A stretch of 64,000 bases of DNA, taken from NCBI RefSeq assembly GCF_018390515.1, contig NZ_JAHBBK010000001.1, forward strand, positions 1,798,001-1,862,000, given 5' to 3'. The notes under the pieces were generated by a model that saw only the letters and a list, made by a program, of their open reading frames with translations, was not told the DNA's origin and did no database searches. Shown here in pieces: positions 17,648-25,895 of this stretch. Made by a program: the position numbers and the translations under genes. Source of the stretch: Mucilaginibacter sp. Bleaf8. Lineage in GTDB: Bacteria > Bacteroidota > Bacteroidia > Sphingobacteriales > Sphingobacteriaceae. Position 1 is the first letter of the stretch. Each line of letters starts with the position of its first letter.

Positions 17648-19465
17648 ATGTTTGATTACCGAGAAGCACTAAAAAAGATACCACATAAACCCGGCGTATA
17701 CCAATACTGGGATGAGAATAATGAGCTGATATACATTGGCAAGGCTAAAGACCTGCGCAACCGTGTATCATCTTATTTTGTAAAAGACCACCAGGTGAGT
17801 TCTAAAACCCGGGTACTGGTATCTAAAATACGTAATATCACTTTTACAATTGTAGATACCGAGGTAGACGCCTGGCTGCTGGAAAACAGCCTGATTAAAA
17901 AGCATAAGCCGCGCTACAACGTGCTATTGAAAGATGACAAGACCTACCCCTGGATCATCATCAAAAATGAACGTTTTCCGCGCATATTCTGGACACGCAA
18001 TATTGTGCGCGATGGCTCCAAGTACCTGGGCCCCTACCCTTCGGTAAGCATGATGCATACCATACTGGGGGTTATCAAAGAAACTTACGCTTTGCGCACC
18101 TGCAATTTAGCGCTAACGCCCCAAAACATCAACGCAGGTAAATTCAAGGTTTGCCTGGAGTACCAGTTGGGCAACTGTAAAGGCCCATGCCAGAACTACC
18201 AGACCGAGGATGATTATAACAGAAGCATCAGCGAGATACAGGATATACTGAACGGCAAAATCGGTAACGTTATACGCAACCTGAAAACGGACATGGAAGG
18301 TGCAGCCCTGAATCTGGACTTTGAACTGGCCCACCGTCTGAAACGCAAGTACGATCTGCTGGAAAACTACCAGAGCAAATCAACCGTGGTAAGTTCATCC
18401 ATTACAGATGTGGATGTTTTCAGTATAGCATCTGAAGAAAAATATGCCTTTGTAAATTTCCTGAAGGTTATGAATGGCACCATCATCCAAACCCAAACTA
18501 TTGAGCTGAAAAAGAAGCTGGATGAAACCGATGCCGAACTATTGTCTTTAGCTATATCAGAGTTCAGGAGCCGCTACAGCAGTAAATCGAAAGAGATCAT
18601 CGTTCCGTTTGAGATTGAACTGGATGACGACAACATCAAGTTTACTGTACCCAAACTGGGCGAAAAGAAAAAGCTGCTTGATTTGTCGCAGAAAAACGTA
18701 CAGTTTTTTAAACGCGAAAAGATAGACCAGTACGAGAAGCTGAACCCCGAAGTACGCTCGGAACGTTTGCTTACGCAGATGATGAAAGATTTGCGCATGA
18801 ACCAGCTACCCCGGCATATTGAATGTTTTGATAACTCCAACTTTCAGGGTAAGTACCCGGTATCGGCCATTGTGGTGTTCAGAGATGGCAAACCGTTTAA
18901 AAAAGACTACCGCTTTTTTAACGTAAAAACAGTTGAAGGCCCCAACGACTTTGCCACTATGGAAGAAGCCGTATTTAGACGCTACCGCCGTTTGCTTGAT
19001 GAGAATACACCACTACCGCAGCTGATAATTATTGACGGTGGCAAGGGACAATTAGGCGCTGCCCTGAAAAGCCTGAAACTGCTGGGCATCGAAAAGCAAA
19101 TGACCGTGATTGGCATAGCCAAACGTTTGGAAGAGCTTTATTACCCCGGCGACCAGTACCCGTTGTACCTGGATAAAAAGTCGGAAACATTGAAAATCAT
19201 TCAGCAGCTGCGTGATGAGGCCCACCGGTTTGGTATTACAGCCCACCGCAAAAAGCGCGACAAAGGCACGCTGGCCACCGAGCTGGAATTGGTACCCGGC
19301 ATAGGCCGCCTCTCTGCCGAAAAGCTATTGAAGCACTTTAAATCGGTAAAAAAGATACGTGAAGCCAGCCTGGAAGAATTACAGGAAGTTGTAAACCTGA
19401 AACAGGCCCAAGCGGTAAGTAACTACTTTAAAGAAAATGCTCCGGTTGCAAGTAATACCGTGTAA
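17648..19465 (+). CDS. uvrC: Excinuclease ABC subunit C
   Basis: The 605-residue dual-incision nuclease of nucleotide excision repair acts on UvrB-DNA complexes. It has a GIY-YIG domain (about 12-95: PGVYQYWDENNELIYIGKAKDLRNR), the Cys-rich segment LEYQLGNCKGPC, a UVR motif that binds UvrB (about 210-245), the RNase H-like 5' nuclease domain (IECFDNSNFQGKYPVSAIVVF, ELVPG later) and C-terminal helix-hairpin-helix repeats (PGIGRLSAEKLLKHF). Length and domain order are standard. It has its own spacer of 174 bases with a word array and ends at a strong terminator. Confidence 0.97.
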   Translation: MFDYREALKKIPHKPGVYQYWDENNELIYIGKAKDLRNRVSSYFVKDHQVSSKTRVLVSKIRNITFTIVDTEVDAWLLENSLIKKHKPRYNVLLKDDKTYPWIIIKNERFPRIFWTRNIVRDGSKYLGPYPSVSMMHTILGVIKETYALRTCNLALTPQNINAGKFKVCLEYQLGNCKGPCQNYQTEDDYNRSISEIQDILNGKIGNVIRNLKTDMEGAALNLDFELAHRLKRKYDLLENYQSKSTVVSSSITDVDVFSIASEEKYAFVNFLKVMNGTIIQTQTIELKKKLDETDAELLSLAISEFRSRYSSKSKEIIVPFEIELDDDNIKFTVPKLGEKKKLLDLSQKNVQFFKREKIDQYEKLNPEVRSERLLTQMMKDLRMNQLPRHIECFDNSNFQGKYPVSAIVVFRDGKPFKKDYRFFNVKTVEGPNDFATMEEAVFRRYRRLLDENTPLPQLIIIDGGKGQLGAALKSLKLLGIEKQMTVIGIAKRLEELYYPGDQYPLYLDKKSETLKIIQQLRDEAHRFGITAHRKKRDKGTLATELELVPGIGRLSAEKLLKHFKSVKKIREASLEELQEVVNLKQAQAVSNYFKENAPVASNTV

Positions 19466-19466
19466 T

Positions 19467-19507
19467 AAAACAAAAAGCCTGATTCAATGAATCAGGCTTT
19501 TTGTTTT
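19467..19507. terminator. Bidirectional terminator after uvrC
   Basis: A 20-bp stem (19467-19486 with 19488-19507) has AAAACAAAAA at one end and TTTTTGTTTT at the other. It serves uvrC and the convergent thioredoxin-like gene. Confidence 0.9.
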
Positions 19508-19523
19508 ATTGCTAATATTTAAA

Positions 19524-20120
19524 TTATCTTCCTGTTGAAGCAGCTGCTGCTTTAGGTTGTGGCCGGTTAAGGCGGAAACGCGCCTTAATAGTTTCTAACT
19601 CTGCACTGTTAAGCGCTGAAGTTTGCTTTAGGATGCTGGTAAAGGCATCTACCTCACTATCCGAAGCAGGGCAGCCCAAGTTTTCGCCTTTGGCATCAGA
19701 GCCGGGGTCGCCACCGTTTGCCCTTATTTTCGAATCGGCCAGTAGCTTGCCCTTGGCATCGAATATAAAGAAGTAAGGTATGCCCTGATCGTCGCCGTGA
19801 TATTTTACCAGCAGCTCTTTTGCACCAGGGTTTTCCAGGTTTTCTTTACCCTTTGATTCGTTTACTACCAAATGCGTAATCACGTAGCTTTTATCGAACA
19901 GCGGTTTGCATGCCGCATCATTGATGGAAGCATCCATCTTTTTGCACCAACCGCACCACGAAGCATGAAACATAACGATCACGTTCTTCTTCTCTTTTTT
20001 GGCCTGCATGCAAGCCTGCTTAATAACAGCATCGGCCGTGGCCGGTGCCTGTGCAAAAATACTGCTGCTAAACAGCAGGAATAATGCTAATACGAAAGAA
20101 TATTGGGTTAAGCTTTTCAT
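19524..20120 (-). CDS. Secreted thioredoxin-fold protein
   Basis: The 198-residue product has a signal peptide (cleavage after about residue 24, SSSIFAQ) and a thioredoxin fold with the redox motif Cys56-Gly-Trp-Cys59 in VMFHASWCGWCKKMD. The later GIPYFFIFDAKGKLL strand gives the cis-Pro of the fold. It belongs to the thioredoxin_7 / DsbD-gamma-like group of periplasmic disulfide reductants. The C-terminal tail is Ala-rich and low in complexity. Substrate unknown. The promoter box TACTTTTG lies only 8 bases before the ATG, so the mRNA leader is very short or absent. Confidence 0.88.
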   Translation of the reverse strand: MKSLTQYSFVLALFLLFSSSIFAQAPATADAVIKQACMQAKKEKKNVIVMFHASWCGWCKKMDASINDAACKPLFDKSYVITHLVVNESKGKENLENPGAKELLVKYHGDDQGIPYFFIFDAKGKLLADSKIRANGGDPGSDAKGENLGCPASDSEVDAFTSILKQTSALNSAELETIKARFRLNRPQPKAAAASTGR

Positions 20121-20128
20121 TTTAAGTA

Positions 20129-20136
20129 CAAAAGTA
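20129..20136 (-). promoter_or_regulatory. Candidate -7 box TACTTTTG, near-leaderless
   Basis: Exact TAnnTTTG on the minus strand, ending 8 bases before the thioredoxin-like ATG. If used, transcription starts at or within a few bases of the start codon. Confidence 0.4.
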
Positions 20137-20185
20137 TTTAGCCAATATACGGCTATATCAATTACAAAAGCAAATACACTAACTA

Positions 20186-20785
20186 TTATCCGTGAATGGT
20201 TTCGCGCTTGCCGTAGTTTTGTATTACCTGGGCTTCATAAGCTAAAAATTCGCTCCAGCGCTTATCTACGTCAATATTACCGGCATACTTTTTAGCCAGG
20301 CGAATAAAGGTGGTGTAATGTGTGGCTTCGCTAATCATCAGTTCATGATAAAATGCAGCCAGCTCGGCATCGTTAATATTTTCAGACAATACTTTAAAAC
20401 GCTCGCAGCTGCGGGCCTCGATCATGGCTGCAAAAAGCAGGCGGTCAATCAACTGCTCCTCACGGCTGCCGCCTTTTTTCATAAATTTAAGCAGTTCGTT
20501 CACATAATCATCCTTACGCTCGCGGCCAAGTATATAGCCACGCGCCAAAATAATGTCGTGCACACGCTTAAAGTGATCCATCTCCTCCTGCACCAACAAA
20601 GCCATTTCCTGTACCAGATCAGACAGGTTTGGGTTTTGCACAATAAGGGTAATGGCATTGCTGGCAGCCTTTTGCTCGCAAAAAGCATGATCAGTTAAAA
20701 TCTCTTCAATATTGCTCTCTACCACGTTGGTTACCCAGCGCGGATCAGTAGGCAATTGCAGTTTCAGGATAGTTCTTTCGCTCAC
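20186..20785 (-). CDS. miaE: tRNA-(ms2io6A)-hydroxylase
   Basis: The 199-residue diiron monooxygenase hydroxylates the isopentenyl side chain of 2-methylthio-N6-isopentenyladenosine at tRNA position 37. Ferritin-like helices carry the metal ligands: EILTDHAFCEQKAA, EEMDHFKRVHDII, MIEARSCERFKVL and MISEATHYTTFIRLAKKY. This E...ExxH...E...ExxH order is the MiaE diiron pattern. It starts at GTG 20785, only 5 bases from a TATCTTTG box. Neighbours are a thioredoxin-like gene and nadD, on the same strand but with separate spacing. Confidence 0.92.
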   Translation of the reverse strand: MSERTILKLQLPTDPRWVTNVVESNIEEILTDHAFCEQKAASNAITLIVQNPNLSDLVQEMALLVQEEMDHFKRVHDIILARGYILGRERKDDYVNELLKFMKKGGSREEQLIDRLLFAAMIEARSCERFKVLSENINDAELAAFYHELMISEATHYTTFIRLAKKYAGNIDVDKRWSEFLAYEAQVIQNYGKRETIHG

Positions 20786-20789
20786 GATA

Positions 20790-20797
20790 CAAAGATA
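20790..20797 (-). promoter_or_regulatory. Candidate -7 box TATCTTTG, near-leaderless
   Basis: Exact TAnnTTTG on the minus strand ending 4 bases before the miaE GTG. Either the transcript is leaderless or the true start is farther in. Confidence 0.4.
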
Positions 20798-20848
20798 CAG
20801 GTTTTTGAAATCAAGCGTATAGCTCCTACTAACTACAGATGCGCAAAA

Positions 20849-21421
20849 TTATCGGTACAGGTTTTTGCTTTCAATAAACTTTAGCACGGCATCGGGCACA
20901 AAATACTGCACATTCTTTTTGGCAGCCAGCGCCGTGCGGATAAACGTGGCCGAAAGCTCCATCAGCGGCGTCATGGTAATGGTTACCGACGGGTGCGAGG
21001 CCAGATCGGCATTTTCATAACCGGGGCGCGGGTATACATAAATCTGGTAGTCGCGCAGTATCAGCTTATAATTTTTCCACTTAGGTAAACCTGCCAGATT
21101 ATCCGATCCCATAATCAGCACAAACTCGTGCTGCGGATACTTTTCTTTCAGGTGGGTTAAGGTATCAATGGTATAGGATGGTTGCGGCAGTTTAAGCTCC
21201 GCATCACTCACTTCAATGTTATCTGCATTGTCGGTAGCCAACCGGGCCATTTCCAGCCTATCGTAAGTATTGATAAGGCTGCCGTACTTCTTCAACGGAT
21301 TTTGCGGTGTTACTACCAGCCATACCTTATCCAGTTCGGTATGATTGGCCATGTAGTTGGCAATAATTAAATGCCCGATATGTATAGGATTAAATGAACC
21401 AAATAGCAGACCAATCTTCAT
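20849..21421 (-). CDS. nadD: Nicotinate-nucleotide adenylyltransferase
   Basis: The 190-residue product adenylates nicotinate mononucleotide to give the substrate of the NadE encoded at 1376-3031. The N-terminus MKIGLLFGSFNPIHIGHLII carries the nucleotidyltransferase HxGH motif (HIGH). Further conserved parts are VWLVVTPQNPLK, FVLIMGSDNLAGLPKWKNY and the C-terminal SATFIRTAL. I chose the ATG at 21421 because the longer open frame begins with a non-standard codon and adds residues absent from the family. Confidence 0.96.
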   Translation of the reverse strand: MKIGLLFGSFNPIHIGHLIIANYMANHTELDKVWLVVTPQNPLKKYGSLINTYDRLEMARLATDNADNIEVSDAELKLPQPSYTIDTLTHLKEKYPQHEFVLIMGSDNLAGLPKWKNYKLILRDYQIYVYPRPGYENADLASHPSVTITMTPLMELSATFIRTALAAKKNVQYFVPDAVLKFIESKNLYR

Positions 21422-21560
21422 TTTTAAAGTTTTTTCAGTTGGCAATTATATTACCGTTAATCCGCTTACCAAAATTTTGTTTGCTTTATGAGAGTAAGAT
21501 AATAAAAACGACTGAAAATATGAGTAACGCGCTATCAGGCGAAGCCATAAAACTTAAATA

Positions 21561-22184
21561 TCATCTCGCAGCACTAAGATAGTAATGCCATAAAAGCATA
21601 CTTGCTAAACTACGGTAGGGCCGCCAACTATCGGCCATTACCAACAACTCATCTTTTGTAAACGCAGCGGGTAATTGCTTAAGCCGCTTCATACCATTCA
21701 CAATCGCCAAATCGCCCACCGGGAATACATCGGTGCGGTGCAAAACCATGAGCAGATAGATATCCACTGTCCAGTTACCGACGCCTTTTAATGCGGTTAA
21801 CCGGCTTCGCACTTCATCATTGGGCAGGCTTTCCAGTTCCGCCAAATTTAAATTTCCACTTAACAGTGCTTCGGCCAGGTATCTCACATAGGCACTTTTC
21901 TGCCGGCTAAAGTAGCAGGCTTTCAGTTCATCGTCTGATAGCATCAGCAGGCCTGCCGGCGTTATCTCCTGTATTCGCTCTTTCAACTTATTTAAAGCGG
22001 ACAAAGCGGATGCCAGTGACACCTGTTGCTCCAAAATAATATGTACTAATGATTCAAATGTATTTTCTCTCGACCAAAATGGCGGGTAACCAAAGGTTTG
22101 GATAACCCGTGCCAAATCACTATCCGTTGTGGCTAATTCATCGCATAGGGTTTGGTAGTTGCTTTGATTAAAGGTGGCGATCAT
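21561..22184 (-). CDS. DNA-3-methyladenine glycosylase (AlkA family)
   Basis: The 207-residue helix-hairpin-helix GPD glycosylase removes alkylated purines from DNA. The motifs are VHIILEQQVSLASA (substrate-binding helix), the hairpin ALKGVGNWTVDIYLL (about 131-145) and the catalytic Asp158 in VFPVGDLA. It lacks the extra N-terminal TATA-like domain of E. coli AlkA and the C-terminal Fe-S cluster of Nth-type enzymes, so the short AlkA-like group fits best. It starts 402 bases before rarA, on the opposite strand. Confidence 0.9.
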   Translation of the reverse strand: MIATFNQSNYQTLCDELATTDSDLARVIQTFGYPPFWSRENTFESLVHIILEQQVSLASALSALNKLKERIQEITPAGLLMLSDDELKACYFSRQKSAYVRYLAEALLSGNLNLAELESLPNDEVRSRLTALKGVGNWTVDIYLLMVLHRTDVFPVGDLAIVNGMKRLKQLPAAFTKDELLVMADSWRPYRSLASMLLWHYYLSAAR

Positions 22185-22586
22185 TGATAGAGATAAGGTG
22201 CAGGAGTTGCGATTTGTTTTGACGGTTTATGATTGTGCTGTTTACAATGTTTATGCTTAAACTTTAACTTCCTTTAGTGCTATTTACCTGCTTTGTCCGC
22301 TCATTGCCGCGGAGGCTACTTACTTTGTCATAGCCACAAAGTAAGCAAAAGGCCTAGCTTTCGCAATCCCTGCCATCGCTACAGGCCACACTCCCGGCCG
22401 GGTGCGAAAGCAGGCCAACGCTCATTTGAGGCAGGAGGAGCGGGGAGCGAGATTTTCCTTTTTAAGCGTAACAATCTGTTTATGGAGCAGCAAGGAACTT
22501 GGGATTTACAGTTGTAGTGTCAGGCATAACAAACCCTGTACTAACAATATTAGGATTTACGTTTTACTTTGCCGAATTTTATCGGC
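22185..22586. other. Divergent spacer with a repeat-like element
   Basis: This is 402 bases between the glycosylase (minus) and rarA (plus). About 22287-22460 is markedly GC-richer than its flanks and holds the nested inverted repeats described separately. The rest looks like ordinary promoter-bearing spacer. Open frames that cross it come from the repeat. Confidence 0.6.
22287..22460. repeat. Nested inverted-repeat element (REP/MITE-like)
   Basis: A 10-bp hairpin (22319-22328 with 22336-22345, loop 7), reading CTTACTTTGT in the left arm, is followed by a larger 14-bp stem with one bulged base (22351-22365 with 22403-22416). The larger stem encloses a 10-bp palindrome CCCGGCCGGG (22393-22402). 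The element is GC-richer than the flanks. Only one copy is in this window, so its repeat status rests on structure and on my recollection of similar intergenic elements in related genomes. Confidence 0.55.
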
Positions 22587-23867
22587 ATGAATAATCTGCC
22601 GCCTTTAGCTGAACGTATGCGGCCGCGTACGCTGGATGATTATGTTGGGCAAAAGCACCTGGTAGGCCAGGGTGCGGTGTTGCGCAAAGCCATTGAGTCG
22701 GGCAATTTACCTTCCATGATTTTTTGGGGGCCGCCCGGCGTAGGCAAAACCACGCTGGCTTATATCATATCACAGTCGTTGTCACGCCCATTCTTTTCGC
22801 TGAGTGCTATCAATTCGGGAGTAAAGGATGTACGCGAGGTGATCGAAAAGGCTTCGCTGCTAAAAAAAGGCGGCCAAACTTTGCCGGTTCTGTTTATTGA
22901 CGAGATTCACCGCTTCTCCAAATCGCAACAGGACTCATTGTTGGGTGCCGTAGAGCGGGGCATTGTAACGCTTATTGGTGCAACTACCGAAAATCCATCT
23001 TTCGAGGTAATATCGGCGTTACTATCACGCTGTCAGGTTTACATTTTACAGCATCTGAGCGAGGACGATTTGGTTAACCTGCTGCAAAAAGCCATGCGCG
23101 AGGATGAGGTGCTTAAGCAAAAGAACATCACCATACAGGATCATGAAGCCCTGTTGCGCCTTTCAGGCGGTGATGCACGTAAACTGCTGAACGTATTTGA
23201 GCTGCTTATTAATGCCATGGACGCACCCGAGATTGTCATAACCAACGAAGCTGTGCTGGAGAATGTGCAGCAAAACATGGCACTGTATGATAAAGCCGGC
23301 GAACAGCACTATGACATTATTTCGGCGTTTATCAAATCTATGCGGGGCAGCGATCCTAATGGTGCGGTATATTGGCTGGCCCGTATGCTGGTAGGTGGCG
23401 AGGATCCGTTATTTATTGCCCGCCGCATGCTCATACTGGCATCAGAAGATGTTGGCAACGCCAATCCAAACGCATTGCTGCTGGCGCAAAGCTGTTTTGA
23501 GGCCGTAAACGTTATCGGTATGCCAGAGGCGCGCATTATCTTATCGCAAACTGCAGTTTATCTGGCTACTTCACCTAAAAGCAATGCCACCTACATGGCT
23601 ATTGACGAGGCTATGTCTCTGGTACGGCAAACCGGCGATTTGCCTGTACCCCTGCACTTACGCAATGCACCAACTAAACTGATGAAGAACATCGGTTACG
23701 GTAAAGAGTACAAATATGCCCACAGCTACGAGGGCAGCTTTATTGATCAGGACTTTTTACCTGATGCTATTAAAGGCACAAAAATTTATGAGCCCGGCAA
23801 CAATGCCCGCGAAAACGAAGCGCGTGAAAAGCTGCGTAAGCTTTGGGGCAACCGCTATAAATATTAA
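22587..23867 (+). CDS. rarA: Replication-associated recombination protein RarA (MgsA)
   Basis: The 426-residue AAA+ ATPase of the clamp-loader clade acts at stalled replication forks. Walker A is GPPGVGKT (48-55), Walker B is LFIDEIHRF with Asp105-Glu106, and sensor 1 is IGATTENPSFEV. The C-terminal tetramerisation region follows (ISAFIKSMRGSDPNGAVYWLARML and later KYAHSYEGSFIDQDFLPD). The ATG at 22587 is preferred over an upstream TTG because residues MNNLPPLAERMRPRTLDDYVG match the family start. A GNAT gene follows after 18 bases. Confidence 0.97.
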   Translation: MNNLPPLAERMRPRTLDDYVGQKHLVGQGAVLRKAIESGNLPSMIFWGPPGVGKTTLAYIISQSLSRPFFSLSAINSGVKDVREVIEKASLLKKGGQTLPVLFIDEIHRFSKSQQDSLLGAVERGIVTLIGATTENPSFEVISALLSRCQVYILQHLSEDDLVNLLQKAMREDEVLKQKNITIQDHEALLRLSGGDARKLLNVFELLINAMDAPEIVITNEAVLENVQQNMALYDKAGEQHYDIISAFIKSMRGSDPNGAVYWLARMLVGGEDPLFIARRMLILASEDVGNANPNALLLAQSCFEAVNVIGMPEARIILSQTAVYLATSPKSNATYMAIDEAMSLVRQTGDLPVPLHLRNAPTKLMKNIGYGKEYKYAHSYEGSFIDQDFLPDAIKGTKIYEPGNNARENEAREKLRKLWGNRYKY

Positions 23868-23885
23868 TAATCGTTAAATTAAAAT

Positions 23886-24386
23886 ATGGTTAAGATACGT
23901 GAAGCCGCCCCTGCTGATGCTACCCTGATTGTAGACCTGGCACAGCAAACATGGTGGCCAACCTATTCTGAAATACTCTCGGATGAACAGATTACTTATA
24001 TGCTGCAAACCATTTACAATCCGGCTAAAATTGAACAGCAAATAGCAACCGGCGAGCAACATTACCTGATATTGGAAGAAGACAGCCAGCCTGTAGGTTT
24101 CGCCGCCTACTCACCGCGTGAAGAGAATCCAGAGATTTACAAGCTGCACAAGCTCTATTGCCTGCCCCAAACACAAGGCAAAGGCTATGGCAAGCTACTC
24201 ATCAATACCGTTGCCGAAAAAGTGCGGCAGGCAGGCAAACACATTTTAGAGCTTAATGTAAACCGCTATAATAAAGCACTTAACTTTTATGAAAAGATGG
24301 GCTTTATTATAGCTTACGAAGAAGACATTGCCATTGGCCCATATTGGATGAACGATTTTGTAATGCGCAAAGAGTTATCCGTGTAA
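23886..24386 (+). CDS. GNAT-family N-acetyltransferase
   Basis: The 166-residue product has the GNAT acetyl-CoA loop QGKGYGKLL (motif A) after the YKLHKLYCLP strand, and the C-terminal NVNRYNKALNFYEKMGF motif B. The N-terminal IREAAPADATLIVDLAQQTW is typical of RimI-like GNATs. The substrate cannot be predicted. It is probably co-transcribed with rarA, which may be incidental. Confidence 0.88.
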   Translation: MVKIREAAPADATLIVDLAQQTWWPTYSEILSDEQITYMLQTIYNPAKIEQQIATGEQHYLILEEDSQPVGFAAYSPREENPEIYKLHKLYCLPQTQGKGYGKLLINTVAEKVRQAGKHILELNVNRYNKALNFYEKMGFIIAYEEDIAIGPYWMNDFVMRKELSV

Positions 24387-24391
24387 CCTGT

Positions 24392-24811
24392 TCATGAAGA
24401 GTGATCGGACACAACCTTCCATTCCCCTTTTATTTTGCGTAGCAACAGGGTGAAGTAGCCACCCGGTGCATCACTCTGGCGCTGCAATTGCCAGCCGCCC
24501 AGCACAAACGCGTTGGTTTTATCCAATAGCTGTACTTTCAAAATATCAAATTTCAGTTGCCCCATGGCTGCTTTATCCGGGTAGCTTTTTTTGTAGTTAT
24601 CCAACGTGGTTTGCCAGCCATACTTGGGTCCATCGCTGCCGACGAACAGTAACGAGTCCGACTTCCAGTAACCTTGCATAAAAGTTTCCAGATCGCCGCG
24701 GTTCCAGGCCAGGCGCTGGGTTTCGAGCACTTTTAGGATGGCTTGCTTATCCTGCGCAAAGCACATGCAGCCCCATAAGAGCATTGTAAAAAACAGGACA
24801 TATTTTTTCAT
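24392..24811 (-). CDS. Secreted DUF4440/NTF2-like protein
   Basis: The 139-residue product has a signal peptide (MKKYVLFFTMLLWGCMCFAQ) and one NTF2-like cone fold of the SnoaL/DUF4440 type: a helical start (LETQRLAWNRGDLETFMQGYW), then strands ending LLLRKIKGEWKVVSDHSS. Such proteins may be small ligand binders or ketosteroid-isomerase-like. No active-site assignment is possible here. It runs convergent to the GNAT gene with only 5 bases between their stops and no terminator between them. Confidence 0.8.
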   Translation of the reverse strand: MKKYVLFFTMLLWGCMCFAQDKQAILKVLETQRLAWNRGDLETFMQGYWKSDSLLFVGSDGPKYGWQTTLDNYKKSYPDKAAMGQLKFDILKVQLLDKTNAFVLGGWQLQRQSDAPGGYFTLLLRKIKGEWKVVSDHSS

Positions 24812-24880
24812 ACCGGTAATTTAAACAAATTCCATTGGTAAAAACTTTTAGTTTTACATTTCATCTATTCATTGAAAGTT

Positions 24881-25747
24881 ATGAGCAAACAGGTACTATG
24901 TTTTGGCGAGGTTTTATGGGATACCTTTAGCGATGGCAAAAAGGTGGGCGGTGCACCGCTTAATGTAGCGCAGCATTTACGGCAGCAAGGCGTTAATGCT
25001 TTGATGGTAAGCCGTATTGGCACCGATGCATCGGGCAATGAACTGATGGCTTTTTTACAACAACATCAGCTGAACACACCGCTTATACAGGTGGATAATC
25101 GTCTCGCAACTTGTGAGGTAACCGTACAACTGAATGATGCAGGGCATGCTACCTACGTTATTCCAGAGCCAGTATCGTGGGATAATATACAGCCAGACCA
25201 GGAATTGCTGATGCAGGCCGCACAAAGCTCGGCCATTGTATTTGGCAGCTTGGCATGCCGTAATCAGGCTACCCGCACTACCCTGCTCGATCTGTTAAGC
25301 GAAATTACGGTACCGCTGCGCATATTTGATGTAAACCTGCGTGCACCGCATTACGAGATGGATACCATTGAAACGCTGGCAGCAATGGCCAATGTGATTA
25401 AAATGAATGAAGATGAGGCCGACTTGCTAATCGGCAGCAGCAAACGTTCTTTACAAGAAAAAATCACTGAATTTCAGCACAAGTTTCATGTAAACACCAT
25501 TTGTGTAACGCGTGGCGAAAATGGGGCCATGATTTGGCACGATGAGCAGTTTTATGAGCATCCCGGCTTCCCTACAGAAGTAGCTGATACCGTTGGCGCC
25601 GGCGATTCATTCTTAGCAACACTGGTAGCCGGATTACTAACCGGGCAACCTATTGATGCAACATTGGAAAAAGCCTGTAAAGTAGGCGCCTTTGTAGCCA
25701 GCCAGCGTGGTGCTAACCCGACCTATCCGGCTGAGCTTGGTATATAA
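24881..25747 (+). CDS. PfkB-family carbohydrate kinase, probably fructokinase
   Basis: The 288-residue ribokinase-like protein has the first PfkB signature (GGAPLNVAQHLRQQGVNALMVSRIGTD) and the second one near the C-terminus, DTVGAGDSF, with catalytic base Asp242. The EVLWDTFSDGKKVGGAPLN start resembles bacterial fructokinases. The sugar specificity is not proved by sequence. ATG 24881 is chosen over a TTG three codons upstream. No sugar transporter or hydrolase lies beside it. Confidence 0.85.
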   Translation: MSKQVLCFGEVLWDTFSDGKKVGGAPLNVAQHLRQQGVNALMVSRIGTDASGNELMAFLQQHQLNTPLIQVDNRLATCEVTVQLNDAGHATYVIPEPVSWDNIQPDQELLMQAAQSSAIVFGSLACRNQATRTTLLDLLSEITVPLRIFDVNLRAPHYEMDTIETLAAMANVIKMNEDEADLLIGSSKRSLQEKITEFQHKFHVNTICVTRGENGAMIWHDEQFYEHPGFPTEVADTVGAGDSFLATLVAGLLTGQPIDATLEKACKVGAFVASQRGANPTYPAELGI

Positions 25748-25860
25748 CTTACAGGATGGTGGCATTATATACTACACTATTAAGTGGCAAATAACTGATT
25801 ATAAAATAAAAGCAGAACAGCATTTTAACATAGCATAAATCCCTACGGTTATAAATGCGT

Positions 25861-25868
25861 TAAATTTG
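25861..25868 (+). promoter_or_regulatory. Candidate -7 box TAAATTTG
   Basis: Exact TAnnTTTG 27 bases before the MFS transporter GTG start. The -33 element is not clear. Confidence 0.4.
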
Positions 25869-25895
25869 CAAGCACACACACTAAATTAATTACTT

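Noticed and set aside
21422..21445. Longer NadD start
   Set aside because: It begins with a non-standard codon and adds residues not found at the N-terminus of the family.
22293..22590. Short plus-strand frames across the repeat-like element
   Set aside because: They encode Arg/Gly/Ala-rich sequences derived from GC-rich inverted repeats and have no ribosome-binding or family support.
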